Positions 33,353-42,063 of a stretch of DNA of 64,000 nt are shown here, piece by piece. Source of the DNA: Bacteroidaceae bacterium (lineage in GTDB: Bacteria; Bacteroidota; Bacteroidia; Bacteroidales; Bacteroidaceae); the NCBI GenBank assembly GCA_017526905.1, contig JAFXQT010000057.1, positions 1 through 64,000 of the forward strand. Direction: 5' to 3'. The position numbers and the translations under genes are program-made. Each line of letters begins with the position of its first letter. The first letter of the stretch is position 1. The notes under the pieces were generated by a model. That model saw nothing but the letters and a program-made list of their open reading frames with translations, did no database searches and was not told the DNA's origin.

Positions 33353-36079
33353 ATGAAACGCTTTCTGAGAAGAAGCTGTCTCCTACTGACCATCCTTTCT
33401 TGCGCCCTCGCTACGATGGCGCAGCAAACCTTTTTCTATGGCAGCGACCGCCTGCCATCATCGCTCATCACCGCACTGGCTCAGGATGCCGACGGCCTGC
33501 TTTGGGTAGGCACGGAGCAGGGGCTGAGCAGTTTCGACGGCTACCGCTTTACATCCCACCACCTGGCCGGGGTGGGGCAGAGCGCCGTGGCGGGCAATGA
33601 AATCAGTTCGCTGCTGGCCACCGACAACGGGCAGCTGTGGATCGGGACGGCCGTGGGCCTGTTGTGCCGCGATCGGGCCACCAACCAGTTCCTCAGCGTG
33701 AGTTTTCCTCCCGGCATCCATCCGCGTGTGTCGGCGCTGCTGCAAACTCGCACCGGCATGCTGCTGGCCGGCACGGCAGGCTATGGTCTGTACCGTATCG
33801 ACCCGGACAGCCTGCAGGCCATTCGCCTGAACGACTATGCCCCAGCCACTGACAACGACTATTTTGTCCGCCTGTTTGAGTCTCACGACGGCACCGTGTG
33901 GAAAAGCAGTCCTACGGGGCACACCTACGGTCGCAAGCCCAACGGACAGTTGCTGCACCGGCCGGGCGAGGCAACCGACTTCTACCAGCAGGACGGACGT
34001 CTGCAACTGCTAAGTCAGGCCAGCTCGGTGGCCACCACCGATGCCGAGGGTAATGTATATATAGGTACGCGCGGGAGTGGCTTGCTTTGGAAACCGGCCG
34101 GACAGTCGGAACTGAAGCCGCTGGGCATCGATGTGGGCGGATTCGACGTCAGGCGTGCCCGGGTCAGTGCCTTGCTCGTGGACCGCGACTACCGCCTCTG
34201 GGTGGGATGCCGCGGCCGGGGCCTGCTCATGGTGCCGTTGGGGCGCAAGCCGCTGTTCCAGCAGTGGAGTCTGGCCCGACAGGGCTACCAGACGGGCACT
34301 TGTGTGACGGCCATTGCCGAGGGCGACGAGGGCACCGTGTGGTGTGCCGTGCAGGGCGGCGGCATCTACGGCTTCGACCGCCAAGGGCGCGTTATAGCCC
34401 ATCCGTCGGCCCCGGCCGGCGTGGAGAGCCTGCTGCGCGATGCCCAGGGTCGCTACTTCATTGGCACCACCGACGGTCTGTACAGCTACGACCCTGTCAG
34501 CGGCAACGCGCGCCTGCTGCAGCGAGCCGACGGCCATGTGATCAATGCCATGGCTGACCTGTCTCCCGACCTTCTGGCTCTGTCGGCATTCGGCATCGGC
34601 ATGCGGCTGATTGATAAGACGTCGGGCCGCATCGAGGCCACGCTGACTATGCGTGACACCGACACGTTGCGGCGCGGACGCCTGTGCAACGACTGGATCC
34701 ATGCCTTCGACGTGGACAATCGCGGTCGCCTGTGGATTGGCACGGCATCGGGCGTGAACTGCTTCGACCCTAACACACGTTCCTTCCGCACCGAGGGCTG
34801 GAACGTGCTGCGCGATAACGAGGCCTGCACCGCCCTGCTGGTGCGCAAAGACGGACACATCCAGCTGTCCAACGACCTGCCCCTCTCGCGCGCCATCACT
34901 TTCATGGCCGAGGATACCCAGGGCGAACTCTGGGTGGCTGCCACCGACGGGCTGTACCGTTTTGGACCCACCGACAGCGTGGCATCGGCCCCGCTGGGGC
35001 GCATGGAGTTTGTGCAGGGGGCCGGTCTTCAGACTTCCGACGGGCGCATTCTGCTCGGCATGGCCGATGGGTTGCTGGTCTTCCATCCCGACAGCGTCCG
35101 GCAACGGCACGGTACCACGTCTCGCGTACACCTGACCGCCCTGCGCATCGGTGGCGAGGTGGCCACCATGCAGACCCGCTCGGGGCGGCACCGCGTGATG
35201 CAGCAGCCCGTGATGGACTGCCGTCATTTCCGTCTGTCCTACGCTGAGGCCGCCTTCCAACTGGAGTTCTCGCGCCTTGAATATGCCGACGTTTCCACCA
35301 CCACATTCCAGTACCGCATGGAGGGCGACTCCGTGTGGCAGCAGATTCCCGAAGGGCAGAACAGCATCGCCTTCAACCACTTGGCTCCCGGCAAGTACCG
35401 CTTGCAGGTGCGTGCCATCACCGAAGGGGCATGCACACCCGTCGAGGTGTATGACATCGAGGTATGTCCGCCCTGGTGGCAGAGCCCCGTGGCCTATACC
35501 ATCTACACCATCCTGTTCCTGCTGATGGTGGCCTTCGTGGCTTGGGCCTACCGGCGGCACCTGCGGCACCAGGCCGACCGCGACAAGCTGCACCTGCTGC
35601 TCTCGGCCATCCATGCCGAGGACACGCCCCTCACAGCCGAGGACATGCGCCGGGCCATCGCCACGTTCGTGCAGAACCGGCAGCGCCAGCACAATACCTA
35701 CGGCAACGCCGCCAACGTGGTGGATAAGATGGATATACCTGCGGTGCGCAGCGATGACGAGCTGCTCATGGACCGCGTGGTGCAGAGCGTGAACCGACAC
35801 CTGGCCGACTCGGAGTTCACCACCGAGCAGCTGTGCGAGGAGGTGGGTCTGAGCCGTGCGCAACTGCACCGCAAGATGAAGGAACTGACCGGCATGCCCG
35901 CCAGCGAGTTCGTACGCGGCATCCGTCTGGAGCAGGCCGCCCGCCTGCTGCGCGAGCGCAAGATGGGCATTGCACAGGTGGCCTACAGCGTGGGCTTCTC
36001 CACTGCCGGTCACTTCTCCACGGTGTTCAAGAAGCACTTCGGCGTAACACCCAGCCAGTTTGTGGGGCAGGGGGAATAG
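33353..36079 (+). CDS. Membrane-tethered sensor-regulator: propeller, Y_Y_Y, TM, AraC domain, no kinase
   Basis: The start MKRFLRRSCLLLTILSCALATMAQ gives 908 residues with a signal sequence. The periplasmic part shows repeated two-component regulator propeller units (ALAQDADGLLWVGTEQGL, DNGQLWIGTAVGLL, DNRGRLWIGTASGV) and a Y_Y_Y-type domain at about 640-705 (YRMEGDSVWQQIPEGQNSI). One membrane helix at about 709-731 is followed by a short linker and an AraC-type DNA-binding domain at about 800-905 (EEVGLSRAQLHRKMKELTG, FKKHFGVTPSQF). Histidine kinase, ATPase and receiver domains of a classical hybrid two-component system are absent; the reading frame is continuous, so this is not a frameshift. 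It probably senses a glycan fragment and activates the neighbouring CAZyme genes directly from the membrane. Confidence 0.87.
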   Translation: MKRFLRRSCLLLTILSCALATMAQQTFFYGSDRLPSSLITALAQDADGLLWVGTEQGLSSFDGYRFTSHHLAGVGQSAVAGNEISSLLATDNGQLWIGTAVGLLCRDRATNQFLSVSFPPGIHPRVSALLQTRTGMLLAGTAGYGLYRIDPDSLQAIRLNDYAPATDNDYFVRLFESHDGTVWKSSPTGHTYGRKPNGQLLHRPGEATDFYQQDGRLQLLSQASSVATTDAEGNVYIGTRGSGLLWKPAGQSELKPLGIDVGGFDVRRARVSALLVDRDYRLWVGCRGRGLLMVPLGRKPLFQQWSLARQGYQTGTCVTAIAEGDEGTVWCAVQGGGIYGFDRQGRVIAHPSAPAGVESLLRDAQGRYFIGTTDGLYSYDPVSGNARLLQRADGHVINAMADLSPDLLALSAFGIGMRLIDKTSGRIEATLTMRDTDTLRRGRLCNDWIHAFDVDNRGRLWIGTASGVNCFDPNTRSFRTEGWNVLRDNEACTALLVRKDGHIQLSNDLPLSRAITFMAEDTQGELWVAATDGLYRFGPTDSVASAPLGRMEFVQGAGLQTSDGRILLGMADGLLVFHPDSVRQRHGTTSRVHLTALRIGGEVATMQTRSGRHRVMQQPVMDCRHFRLSYAEAAFQLEFSRLEYADVSTTTFQYRMEGDSVWQQIPEGQNSIAFNHLAPGKYRLQVRAITEGACTPVEVYDIEVCPPWWQSPVAYTIYTILFLLMVAFVAWAYRRHLRHQADRDKLHLLLSAIHAEDTPLTAEDMRRAIATFVQNRQRQHNTYGNAANVVDKMDIPAVRSDDELLMDRVVQSVNRHLADSEFTTEQLCEEVGLSRAQLHRKMKELTGMPASEFVRGIRLEQAARLLRERKMGIAQVAYSVGFSTAGHFSTVFKKHFGVTPSQFVGQGE

Positions 36080-36181
36080 CGTTGGCTCCGCACAGCACGT
36101 CCCACACGCTTCACGCTCCACGCTCCGCATTCCACACTCTTCATCCTAAGCCTTCAACTCATAATCTCTATACAGATCACA

Positions 36182-38203
36182 ATGAACAGACGCAACCTCC
36201 TGGCACTGCTTTGTGCAGCCGCCACGCTGGGCCTGAGCGCCCAGAAACCTATGAAAGCCCCTGCCGGCGGAAAGTCCATCAGCGATCACCTTATCGGCAT
36301 CTTCTTCGAGGACATCAGCAGTGCTGCCGATGGCGGGCTTTATGCCGAGCTCATCCAAAACGGCTCCTTTGAGTTCAATCCCACCGAGCGCGATGGCTGG
36401 GGGCCTGGCACCGCCTGGCGTATGATTCGCCCCGGCCATTCGTTGGGCTATATGGAGCCTCGCATGAGCCAGCCCCTGCACATGAACAACCCCACCTATA
36501 TGCGTCTGCACACCGAGCGCGTGGGCCATTACTACGATTTCGACGGCTGGACGGGCTTCGGCTTGCAGAACGATGGCTTCGACGGCATCTCGGTGAAGAG
36601 CGGTGCCCGCTACGACTTCTCCCTGTTCGTGCGCTCGCCCCAGATTTCATCGGCCGACGGCGTGCAGCTGCGCGTGGCGTTGGTCGAGCCGCAAGGGTGG
36701 GGCAAGAGTCCTAAGCTGCTGGCCGAGACAGTCCTGTCCGTTGGGTCGGCCGACTGGAAACAGTACTCGGCTGTGCTTACGCCCAATGCTGACTGTGCCC
36801 ATGCAGCGTTGCAACTGTTGGTGCTCACGCCCGGCTTCATCGACATAGACGAGGTGTCGCTTATGCCACAGGACACCTACAAGGGCCATGGCTTGCGCAA
36901 GGACCTGGCCGAGGCCCTGGCCGACATGCACCCGCGCTTCATGCGCTTCCCTGGCGGTTGCGTGGTGCATGGTGGCGGCGATGGCTTCTGGAACACCTAT
37001 CGCTGGAAAAACACCATCGGGCCGAAGCACCAGCGCCGAAGCCTGAAGAACACATGGGGCTACCATCAGAGCATGGGCCTGGGCTACTACGAGTACTTCC
37101 AGTTCTGCGAGGATTTGGGCATGGAACCCCTGCCCATCCTGCCATGCGGCGTGAGTTGCCAGGGCACCAACGGCGGTTGGGGCATGCGCGACCAGGCACA
37201 AGACGTGGTGCCGATGAGCGAGATGGACGAGTGGGTGGACGAGGCCCTCGACCTGATTGAGTGGGCCAACGGCAACCCCGCCACCTCCAAGTGGGCCAAG
37301 ATGCGCGCCGACGCAGGGCACCCCAAGCCCTTCGGCCTGAAGTATTTGGGCCTGGGTAACGAGGAGCGCATATCGCCCGAGTTCATCGAGCGTTTCAAGT
37401 ATCTGTACGACAAGGTGACGAAGGCCCATCCCGAAATCATCATCGTGGGTACCGCCGGCCCCGGCTCGCACCCCGGCAACCGCGACTTTGAGGCCGGCTG
37501 GCAGTTGGCCGTGCAGACGGGCATGCCCATCATGGACGAGCACTACTACGAGCCGCGCGACTACTTCCTGCGCAGCCGCCAGTACGACAACTATCCGCGC
37601 GACCGCAAGACGAAGGTGTACCTGGGCGAGTATGCCGCCAAGGATAAGAAACTGATCGATGCCCTGGCCGAGGCCCTCTACCTGTTGCATGTGGAGCGCA
37701 ACGGCGATGTGGTGGAGATGACCAGCTATGCCCCCCTCTTTGCCCGTAAGGGTGCCACCAACTGGAATCCCGACCTGATCTACTTCGACAACGAACGGCC
37801 CTTCCTCACCTGCAGCTACTATGTGCAGCAGATGTTCGGGCAGAGCGCCGGCCAGTACTACTATGGCGACTGTGTACGCTTCGAGGGCGATGCCGCCGAC
37901 GTGGAGCAGCCCGTGGAAGGCAGCCACTACGGCCAGTCGGTGGTGCTGAACGTCAACACCCGCCAGCTCTTTGTCAAGCTGTGCAACGCCACCGACCAAG
38001 CCAAGACTGCCACTGTGGACCTGAGCCGCTTCAAGGGTTTGAAGAAGCAGGGCACCAAGACCGTCATCAGCGGGCAGCGCGACGATGAGAACAACTTCGA
38101 CCAACAGCCCATCGCACCCCGTACCGAGTCGTTGCGTGCAGCCAAGCGCGCGACCGTGAGCCTGCCACCATACAGCTTCACCATGCTCACCTACACACTC
38201 TGA
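36182..38203 (+). CDS. Secreted GH51 alpha-L-arabinofuranosidase
   Basis: The 673-residue protein has a signal peptide (MNRRNLLALLCAAATLGLSAQ). Residues 30-230 include the start of the family fold (IGIFFEDISSAADGGLYAEL) and an inserted CBM4-like region. The catalytic barrel has FMRFPGGCVVHG, KYLGLGNEER with the acid/base at about E394, and VYLGEYAA with the nucleophile at about E483. The protein ends in a beta domain. It removes terminal alpha-L-arabinofuranose from arabinoxylan, arabinan or arabinogalactan. It follows the sensor-regulator by 102 bp. That gap is a low-complexity TTCACGCTCCACGCTCC-type stretch with no obvious promoter, so the two may be co-transcribed. Confidence 0.92.
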   Translation: MNRRNLLALLCAAATLGLSAQKPMKAPAGGKSISDHLIGIFFEDISSAADGGLYAELIQNGSFEFNPTERDGWGPGTAWRMIRPGHSLGYMEPRMSQPLHMNNPTYMRLHTERVGHYYDFDGWTGFGLQNDGFDGISVKSGARYDFSLFVRSPQISSADGVQLRVALVEPQGWGKSPKLLAETVLSVGSADWKQYSAVLTPNADCAHAALQLLVLTPGFIDIDEVSLMPQDTYKGHGLRKDLAEALADMHPRFMRFPGGCVVHGGGDGFWNTYRWKNTIGPKHQRRSLKNTWGYHQSMGLGYYEYFQFCEDLGMEPLPILPCGVSCQGTNGGWGMRDQAQDVVPMSEMDEWVDEALDLIEWANGNPATSKWAKMRADAGHPKPFGLKYLGLGNEERISPEFIERFKYLYDKVTKAHPEIIIVGTAGPGSHPGNRDFEAGWQLAVQTGMPIMDEHYYEPRDYFLRSRQYDNYPRDRKTKVYLGEYAAKDKKLIDALAEALYLLHVERNGDVVEMTSYAPLFARKGATNWNPDLIYFDNERPFLTCSYYVQQMFGQSAGQYYYGDCVRFEGDAADVEQPVEGSHYGQSVVLNVNTRQLFVKLCNATDQAKTATVDLSRFKGLKKQGTKTVISGQRDDENNFDQQPIAPRTESLRAAKRATVSLPPYSFTMLTYTL

Positions 38204-38299
38204 CGTTCCCTCCCCCGGGCCTCGAGCCCGAGGCAGGACCACGCCGCGCCCGTCTTCCTAAGGCGTCGGCCCCATACAATCAACCATCTTTTTCACCAT

Positions 38300-38333
38300 G
38301 CTAAGGGCGGCCTCGGCCGTCCTTAGCTTTTTT
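38300..38333 (+). terminator. Terminator after the GH51 gene
   Basis: GCTAAGGGCGGC (38300-38311) pairs with GCCGTCCTTAGC (38316-38327) with one G-T pair, followed by six T residues. Confidence 0.88.
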
Positions 38334-38422
38334 GATGTGGTGTCCGCTGCCCTTTCCGCTCCGAAGCGGGGCAGAGTGTATCGTAAACTGTTAAATAATA
38401 TTAAGCGGTGCTATTTATCAAG

Positions 38423-38462
38423 TACTATGTATTGCAAGGTACCAAGGTTTGGACTACCTTTG
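38423..38462 (+). promoter_or_regulatory. padR promoter with possible PadR operator
   Basis: TACCTTTG (38455-38462) is the -7 box and TTG at 38432-38434 lies 20 bp upstream, a good -33 match. The inverted pair GTAC...GTAC (38422-38442, around TATGTATTGCAAG) and AAGGTA/TACCTT (38436-38460) lie within the promoter, which suits autorepression by the PadR-type protein; that role is inferred. Confidence 0.65.
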
Positions 38463-38589
38463 CCCACGCTTAAGCAAGGTTCGTGTGAGACGGGGGACGC
38501 CCTGCCCATGCGAGCGCGTTAGAATCAGGGCTAAAGGCGGCGTGCCGAGGCCCTCAGTCCGTTTAACCCATCATTAAGAACTACCGACC

Positions 38590-38913
38590 GTGGATGTAAA
38601 CAATGCCAAGTCACAGATGCGCAAGGGGATGCTCGAGTACTGCATCCTGTTGCTGCTGAAGCGCCAGGCAGCCTACGCCTCAGACATTATCCAGCAGCTG
38701 AAGGAAGCCGAACTGCTGGTGGTCGAAGGTACGCTCTATCCGCTGCTGACGCGCCTGAAGAAGGACGGCCTGCTTGCCTACGAATGGCAGGAGAGCACCC
38801 AAGGGCCGCCCCGCAAGTACTACAGCCTCACCGCCGACGGCCTCCGTTTCCTCGGAGAACTCGACCGCGCGTGGGGAGAAATAGCTAACACCGTTAATTA
38901 CCTGAAACAATGA
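38590..38913 (+). CDS. PadR-family transcriptional regulator
   Basis: The 107-residue protein starts with GTG and aligns with the typical opening NAKSQMRKGMLEYCILLLL. The winged-helix signature continues as YASDIIQQLKEAELLVVEG, TLYPLLTRLKKDGLL and STQGPPRKYYSLTADG. It is a small dimeric repressor. The stop overlaps the start of the next gene by 4 bp (ATGA), a standard Bacteroidota pairing with a PspC-domain membrane protein, so the two probably form an autoregulated envelope-stress unit. Confidence 0.9.
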   Translation: MDVNNAKSQMRKGMLEYCILLLLKRQAAYASDIIQQLKEAELLVVEGTLYPLLTRLKKDGLLAYEWQESTQGPPRKYYSLTADGLRFLGELDRAWGEIANTVNYLKQ

Positions 38914-40868
38914 AGAAGAATATCACCATAAACCTTAGCGGGCGCCTCTTCGCCATCGATGAGGACGCCTACGAGATGCTCCGTACCTACGAACAGTCGC
39001 TGCGTAACTTTTTCCGCCAGCGCGAGGGCGGCGAGGAGATTGCCGACGACCTGGAAACGCGCATAGCCGAACTCTTCGACGAGCTGAAGGCGCAGGGCAT
39101 CGAAGCCATCAATATAGACCACGTGCGCGAGGTGATTCATCGCATTGGAACGCCCGAGGAGATGGAGGGGAGCGCCCTCAACGAGCAGCCCGCTCCCAGC
39201 TCTGCCGCGGAGGAGGCAAGCGCCGACGGACAGCAGGCAAGCGCGGGTGAATCCGCCACCGCTGGACAGAAGGCAGCCACCGACCGTCCGGGCCTGTCGG
39301 CCAAGCGCCTCTACCGCAACCCCGACGACAAGAAACTGATGGGCGTGCTTTCGGGCTTCGCAGCCTACTTCGGCGGCGACGTGCTGTGGTGGCGCATGGG
39401 CTTTGCGGCCATGGTGTTGCTTTCTTTTGCCGGGTCCACGTACAACTTCCTGTGGTTCTTTCCCCATCACCACCTCTACCTCAATATCTATTTCTGGGGC
39501 ATAGCGCTCATCGTTGTCTACGTCCTTCTCGCCGTGCTTATGCCCGTGGCCGACACGCCCGAGGACCGTTTGCGCATGAAAGGCAAGGAGGTGAACCCGC
39601 AGAATCTTGCCGAGGAGGTGGCAAGCTGGTCGGCCCCGGACTCGCCCCTTTCGAGCCCCGAGGCCAACGCCGATGGGCTGTCCTCAGCCGGCGGCGGATC
39701 AGGCGCTGCGTCGGGCGGCGTGCGGGGTGGCCGCACCGGTCATCGCGGACCGTCGGGGTGCATCTCGGGCACCTTTGGCTGCATCGGCGGCTTCTTTGTG
39801 GCCCTGTGGACCGTCTTTGCCACGCTCTTCCGTTGGTTTATCTATGCCTGCGGAGCCTTTCTCGCTGGCATGTGCCTGTTTTGCATCGTCTGTCTGCTGG
39901 GCATCGCCCTGAACCCTCATGAGTGGATGGAGAAGAGTGGCGGATTGCTGTCGTCGGCCGAGTTTGCCGCCGTTGCCCCCGCGCTGGCCATCCCCTTCTA
40001 CATCTTTGTGTTGGCCGCTTTCGTCGTCCTGGCCATCACCGCCTATGCCATCATCCACAGCCTGCTGAACGAGTTCAGACAGATGCCTTCGATGCCCTAC
40101 CGCCAGCGCATAGCCCTGCTGCTGATGTGGATCCTGGGGCTGGTGGTCTGCGGGGCCACCCTCGGCTATGGCCTGCCCAAGTTCATCGATGCCGACGAGC
40201 AGTACACGCGTAGGCAAATGGATCAGTTCGATGCCGAATACCTCAAGCTCAATACCCACGACGGCATCTTCGTACAGCCTCACGAGTGGGAGTGGTTGCA
40301 GGCCGGCGGGTGGAAAATTCTGACAGCCCAGGGCTGCAACGACCGCTTTACGGCTCGCGGCGAGTACCTTACGGGCGACAGGGATGTGCGCTATCTGGAC
40401 TGCTACGACGACAACCATCGGCAACGCCTGCGTGTGGAGCGTGCCGACACTCTTCAGCCTGGCACCTACCAGCTAAGCTGTGCCGCCCGCGCCAACGGGA
40501 CAGGTGCGTGCGTCTATCTCATTGTGGGCAACCGTCGGCCTCAGTTCCTCAAAATTCCCGCCACAGGCAATACGGGCGGAAGCATCTGGGCTGAAGCCAA
40601 GGAGATACTGAGCCGCGATAAACCGGCCTTGCCTGGCGATGAAGAGCGCATCGAGCGCCAGCGTTCAGACCCGTATGCCGAGCGCTATAGTGCCAACGAC
40701 GCCCAGGGCTTTGGTTGGAACCGCCTCACCTACGGTCCTTTCCGTATCGACCAGACAACCATCGTCCGTTACGGCCTCAGCTCCGACCCCGCCTTCACCC
40801 ACCACACCTGGCTGGGCCAATGGTTCTCTGCTGCCGACTTTGAGGTGAGCAGTGTCCAGGCCGACTGA
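38910..40868 (+). CDS. PspC-domain membrane protein
   Basis: The 652-residue protein begins MKKNITINLSGRLFAIDEDAYE, the usual start of the PadR partner in Bacteroidales. A helical region (YEQSLRNFFRQREGGEEIADD) precedes an Ala/Ser-rich linker. The PspC domain lies at about 131-190 (KRLYRNPDDKKLMGVLSGFAAYF shown here by NPDDKKLMGVLSGF), followed by several membrane helices between about 165 and 425 and an extracytoplasmic C-terminal domain. The linker at about 240-285 is rich in Gly and Ala. The exact function is unknown; PspC proteins are linked to envelope stress. Confidence 0.85.
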   Translation: MKKNITINLSGRLFAIDEDAYEMLRTYEQSLRNFFRQREGGEEIADDLETRIAELFDELKAQGIEAINIDHVREVIHRIGTPEEMEGSALNEQPAPSSAAEEASADGQQASAGESATAGQKAATDRPGLSAKRLYRNPDDKKLMGVLSGFAAYFGGDVLWWRMGFAAMVLLSFAGSTYNFLWFFPHHHLYLNIYFWGIALIVVYVLLAVLMPVADTPEDRLRMKGKEVNPQNLAEEVASWSAPDSPLSSPEANADGLSSAGGGSGAASGGVRGGRTGHRGPSGCISGTFGCIGGFFVALWTVFATLFRWFIYACGAFLAGMCLFCIVCLLGIALNPHEWMEKSGGLLSSAEFAAVAPALAIPFYIFVLAAFVVLAITAYAIIHSLLNEFRQMPSMPYRQRIALLLMWILGLVVCGATLGYGLPKFIDADEQYTRRQMDQFDAEYLKLNTHDGIFVQPHEWEWLQAGGWKILTAQGCNDRFTARGEYLTGDRDVRYLDCYDDNHRQRLRVERADTLQPGTYQLSCAARANGTGACVYLIVGNRRPQFLKIPATGNTGGSIWAEAKEILSRDKPALPGDEERIERQRSDPYAERYSANDAQGFGWNRLTYGPFRIDQTTIVRYGLSSDPAFTHHTWLGQWFSAADFEVSSVQAD

Positions 40869-40936
40869 ACGCGCCGGCGTGCCGAATCGTAGCGCGGTGC
40901 AGCGTCCTGCGAGGTAAGATTTCTGCCAAATTGTGC

Positions 40937-40965
40937 TTGCATTTCCGAGATTCTTTGTACTTTTG
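40937..40965 (+). promoter_or_regulatory. ilvE promoter
   Basis: TACTTTTG (40958-40965) matches TAnnTTTG and TTG at 40937-40939 is 18 bp upstream. The start of ilvE is 29 bp downstream of the -7 box. Confidence 0.7.
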
Positions 40966-40994
40966 CGGCCGAATCCGTTAAATCACACAACCAA

Positions 40995-42017
40995 ATGAAA
41001 GAAATCGACTGGAAGAACCTGTCCTTTGGCTATATGCCGACCGACTATAACGTGCGTTGCACCTACCGCAACGGGGCATGGGGCGAAATCGAAGTCACCT
41101 CCGACCTGAACATCAACCTGAGCATCGCTGCCACCTGCCTGCACTACGGCCAGGAGGCCTTCGAGGGCCTGAAAGCCTACCGCTGTCCCGATGGCAAGGT
41201 GCGCATTTTCCGCCCCGAGGAGAATGCCGCCCGCCTGCAGTCCACCTGCCGCGGGCTGGTGATGCCCGAACTGCCCACCGAACGCTTTGTCGAGATGGTG
41301 AAGCGGGTGGTGCGTCTGAACGAACGCTTCATCCCGCCCTATGAGAGCGGCGCCACACTCTACGTGCGCCCGTTGCTCATCGGCACCACCGCACAGGTGG
41401 GCGTACACCCCGCGTCGGAGTACACGTTCATCATCTTCGTGACCCCCGTCGGCCCCTACTTCAAGGGCGGTTTCGCCACCAACCCCTATGTCATCACCCG
41501 CGACTACGACCGCTCGGCACCTCTCGGCACCGGTTGCTACAAGGTGGGCGGCAACTACGCAGCCAGCCTTCGCGCCAACAAGTGGGCACACGACCAGGGC
41601 TACTCGTGCGAGTTCTACCTGGATGCCAAGGAGAAGAAGTACATCGACGAGTGCGGTGCTGCCAACTTCTTCGGCATCAAGGACAACACCTACGTGACGC
41701 CTCTCAGCAACAGCATCCTGCCCTCGGTCACCAATATGAGTCTGATGCAGCTGGCACAGGATTTGGGCCTGAAGGTGGAACGCCGCCAGATTCCGCTGGA
41801 GGAGCTCAGCACCTTCGAGGAGGCCGGAGCCTGCGGAACGGCTGCCGTCATCAGCCCCATCGAGCGTATCGACGACCCCGAGACCGGCCACAGCTATGTC
41901 TTTGCCAAGGACGGCAACCCCGGCCCCATCAGCACACGTCTTTACAAGAAGCTGGTGGATATACAGTACGGCATCGAGCCCGACCTGCACGGATGGACCA
42001 AGGTGGTGATTGAATAA
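40995..42017 (+). CDS. ilvE: Branched-chain amino acid aminotransferase
   Basis: The 340-residue protein is a fold-IV PLP aminotransferase of the BCAT type. Recognisable blocks are LHYGQEAFEGLKAYR, YVRPLLIGT and GTGCYKVGGNYAAS, in which K183 is the expected PLP lysine, then ECGAANFFGI and FEEAGACGTAAVISPI. It transfers amino groups between glutamate and the keto acids of Leu, Ile and Val in the cytoplasm. A small hairpin (ACGGCC 42022-42027 with GGCCGT 42031-42036) follows the stop. Confidence 0.94.
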   Translation: MKEIDWKNLSFGYMPTDYNVRCTYRNGAWGEIEVTSDLNINLSIAATCLHYGQEAFEGLKAYRCPDGKVRIFRPEENAARLQSTCRGLVMPELPTERFVEMVKRVVRLNERFIPPYESGATLYVRPLLIGTTAQVGVHPASEYTFIIFVTPVGPYFKGGFATNPYVITRDYDRSAPLGTGCYKVGGNYAASLRANKWAHDQGYSCEFYLDAKEKKYIDECGAANFFGIKDNTYVTPLSNSILPSVTNMSLMQLAQDLGLKVERRQIPLEELSTFEEAGACGTAAVISPIERIDDPETGHSYVFAKDGNPGPISTRLYKKLVDIQYGIEPDLHGWTKVVIE

Positions 42018-42063
42018 GGGCACGGCCTGCGGCCGTAGATTAAGGTTTAACGTTTAAGGTTTA

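Larger units (their letters stand above)
38204..38589. other. 386-bp gap: terminator, then padR promoter region
   Basis: The left part holds a GC-rich inverted repeat (CCTCGAGCCCGAGG) and a strong terminator at 38300-38333. The right part carries the padR promoter at 38432-38462 and about 125 nt of leader. No reading frame in it looks like a gene. Confidence 0.7.

Noticed and set aside
33353..36079. Frameshifted hybrid two-component regulator
   Set aside because: Sensor, membrane helix and AraC domain lie in one continuous frame, and no kinase or receiver remnants occur in other frames.
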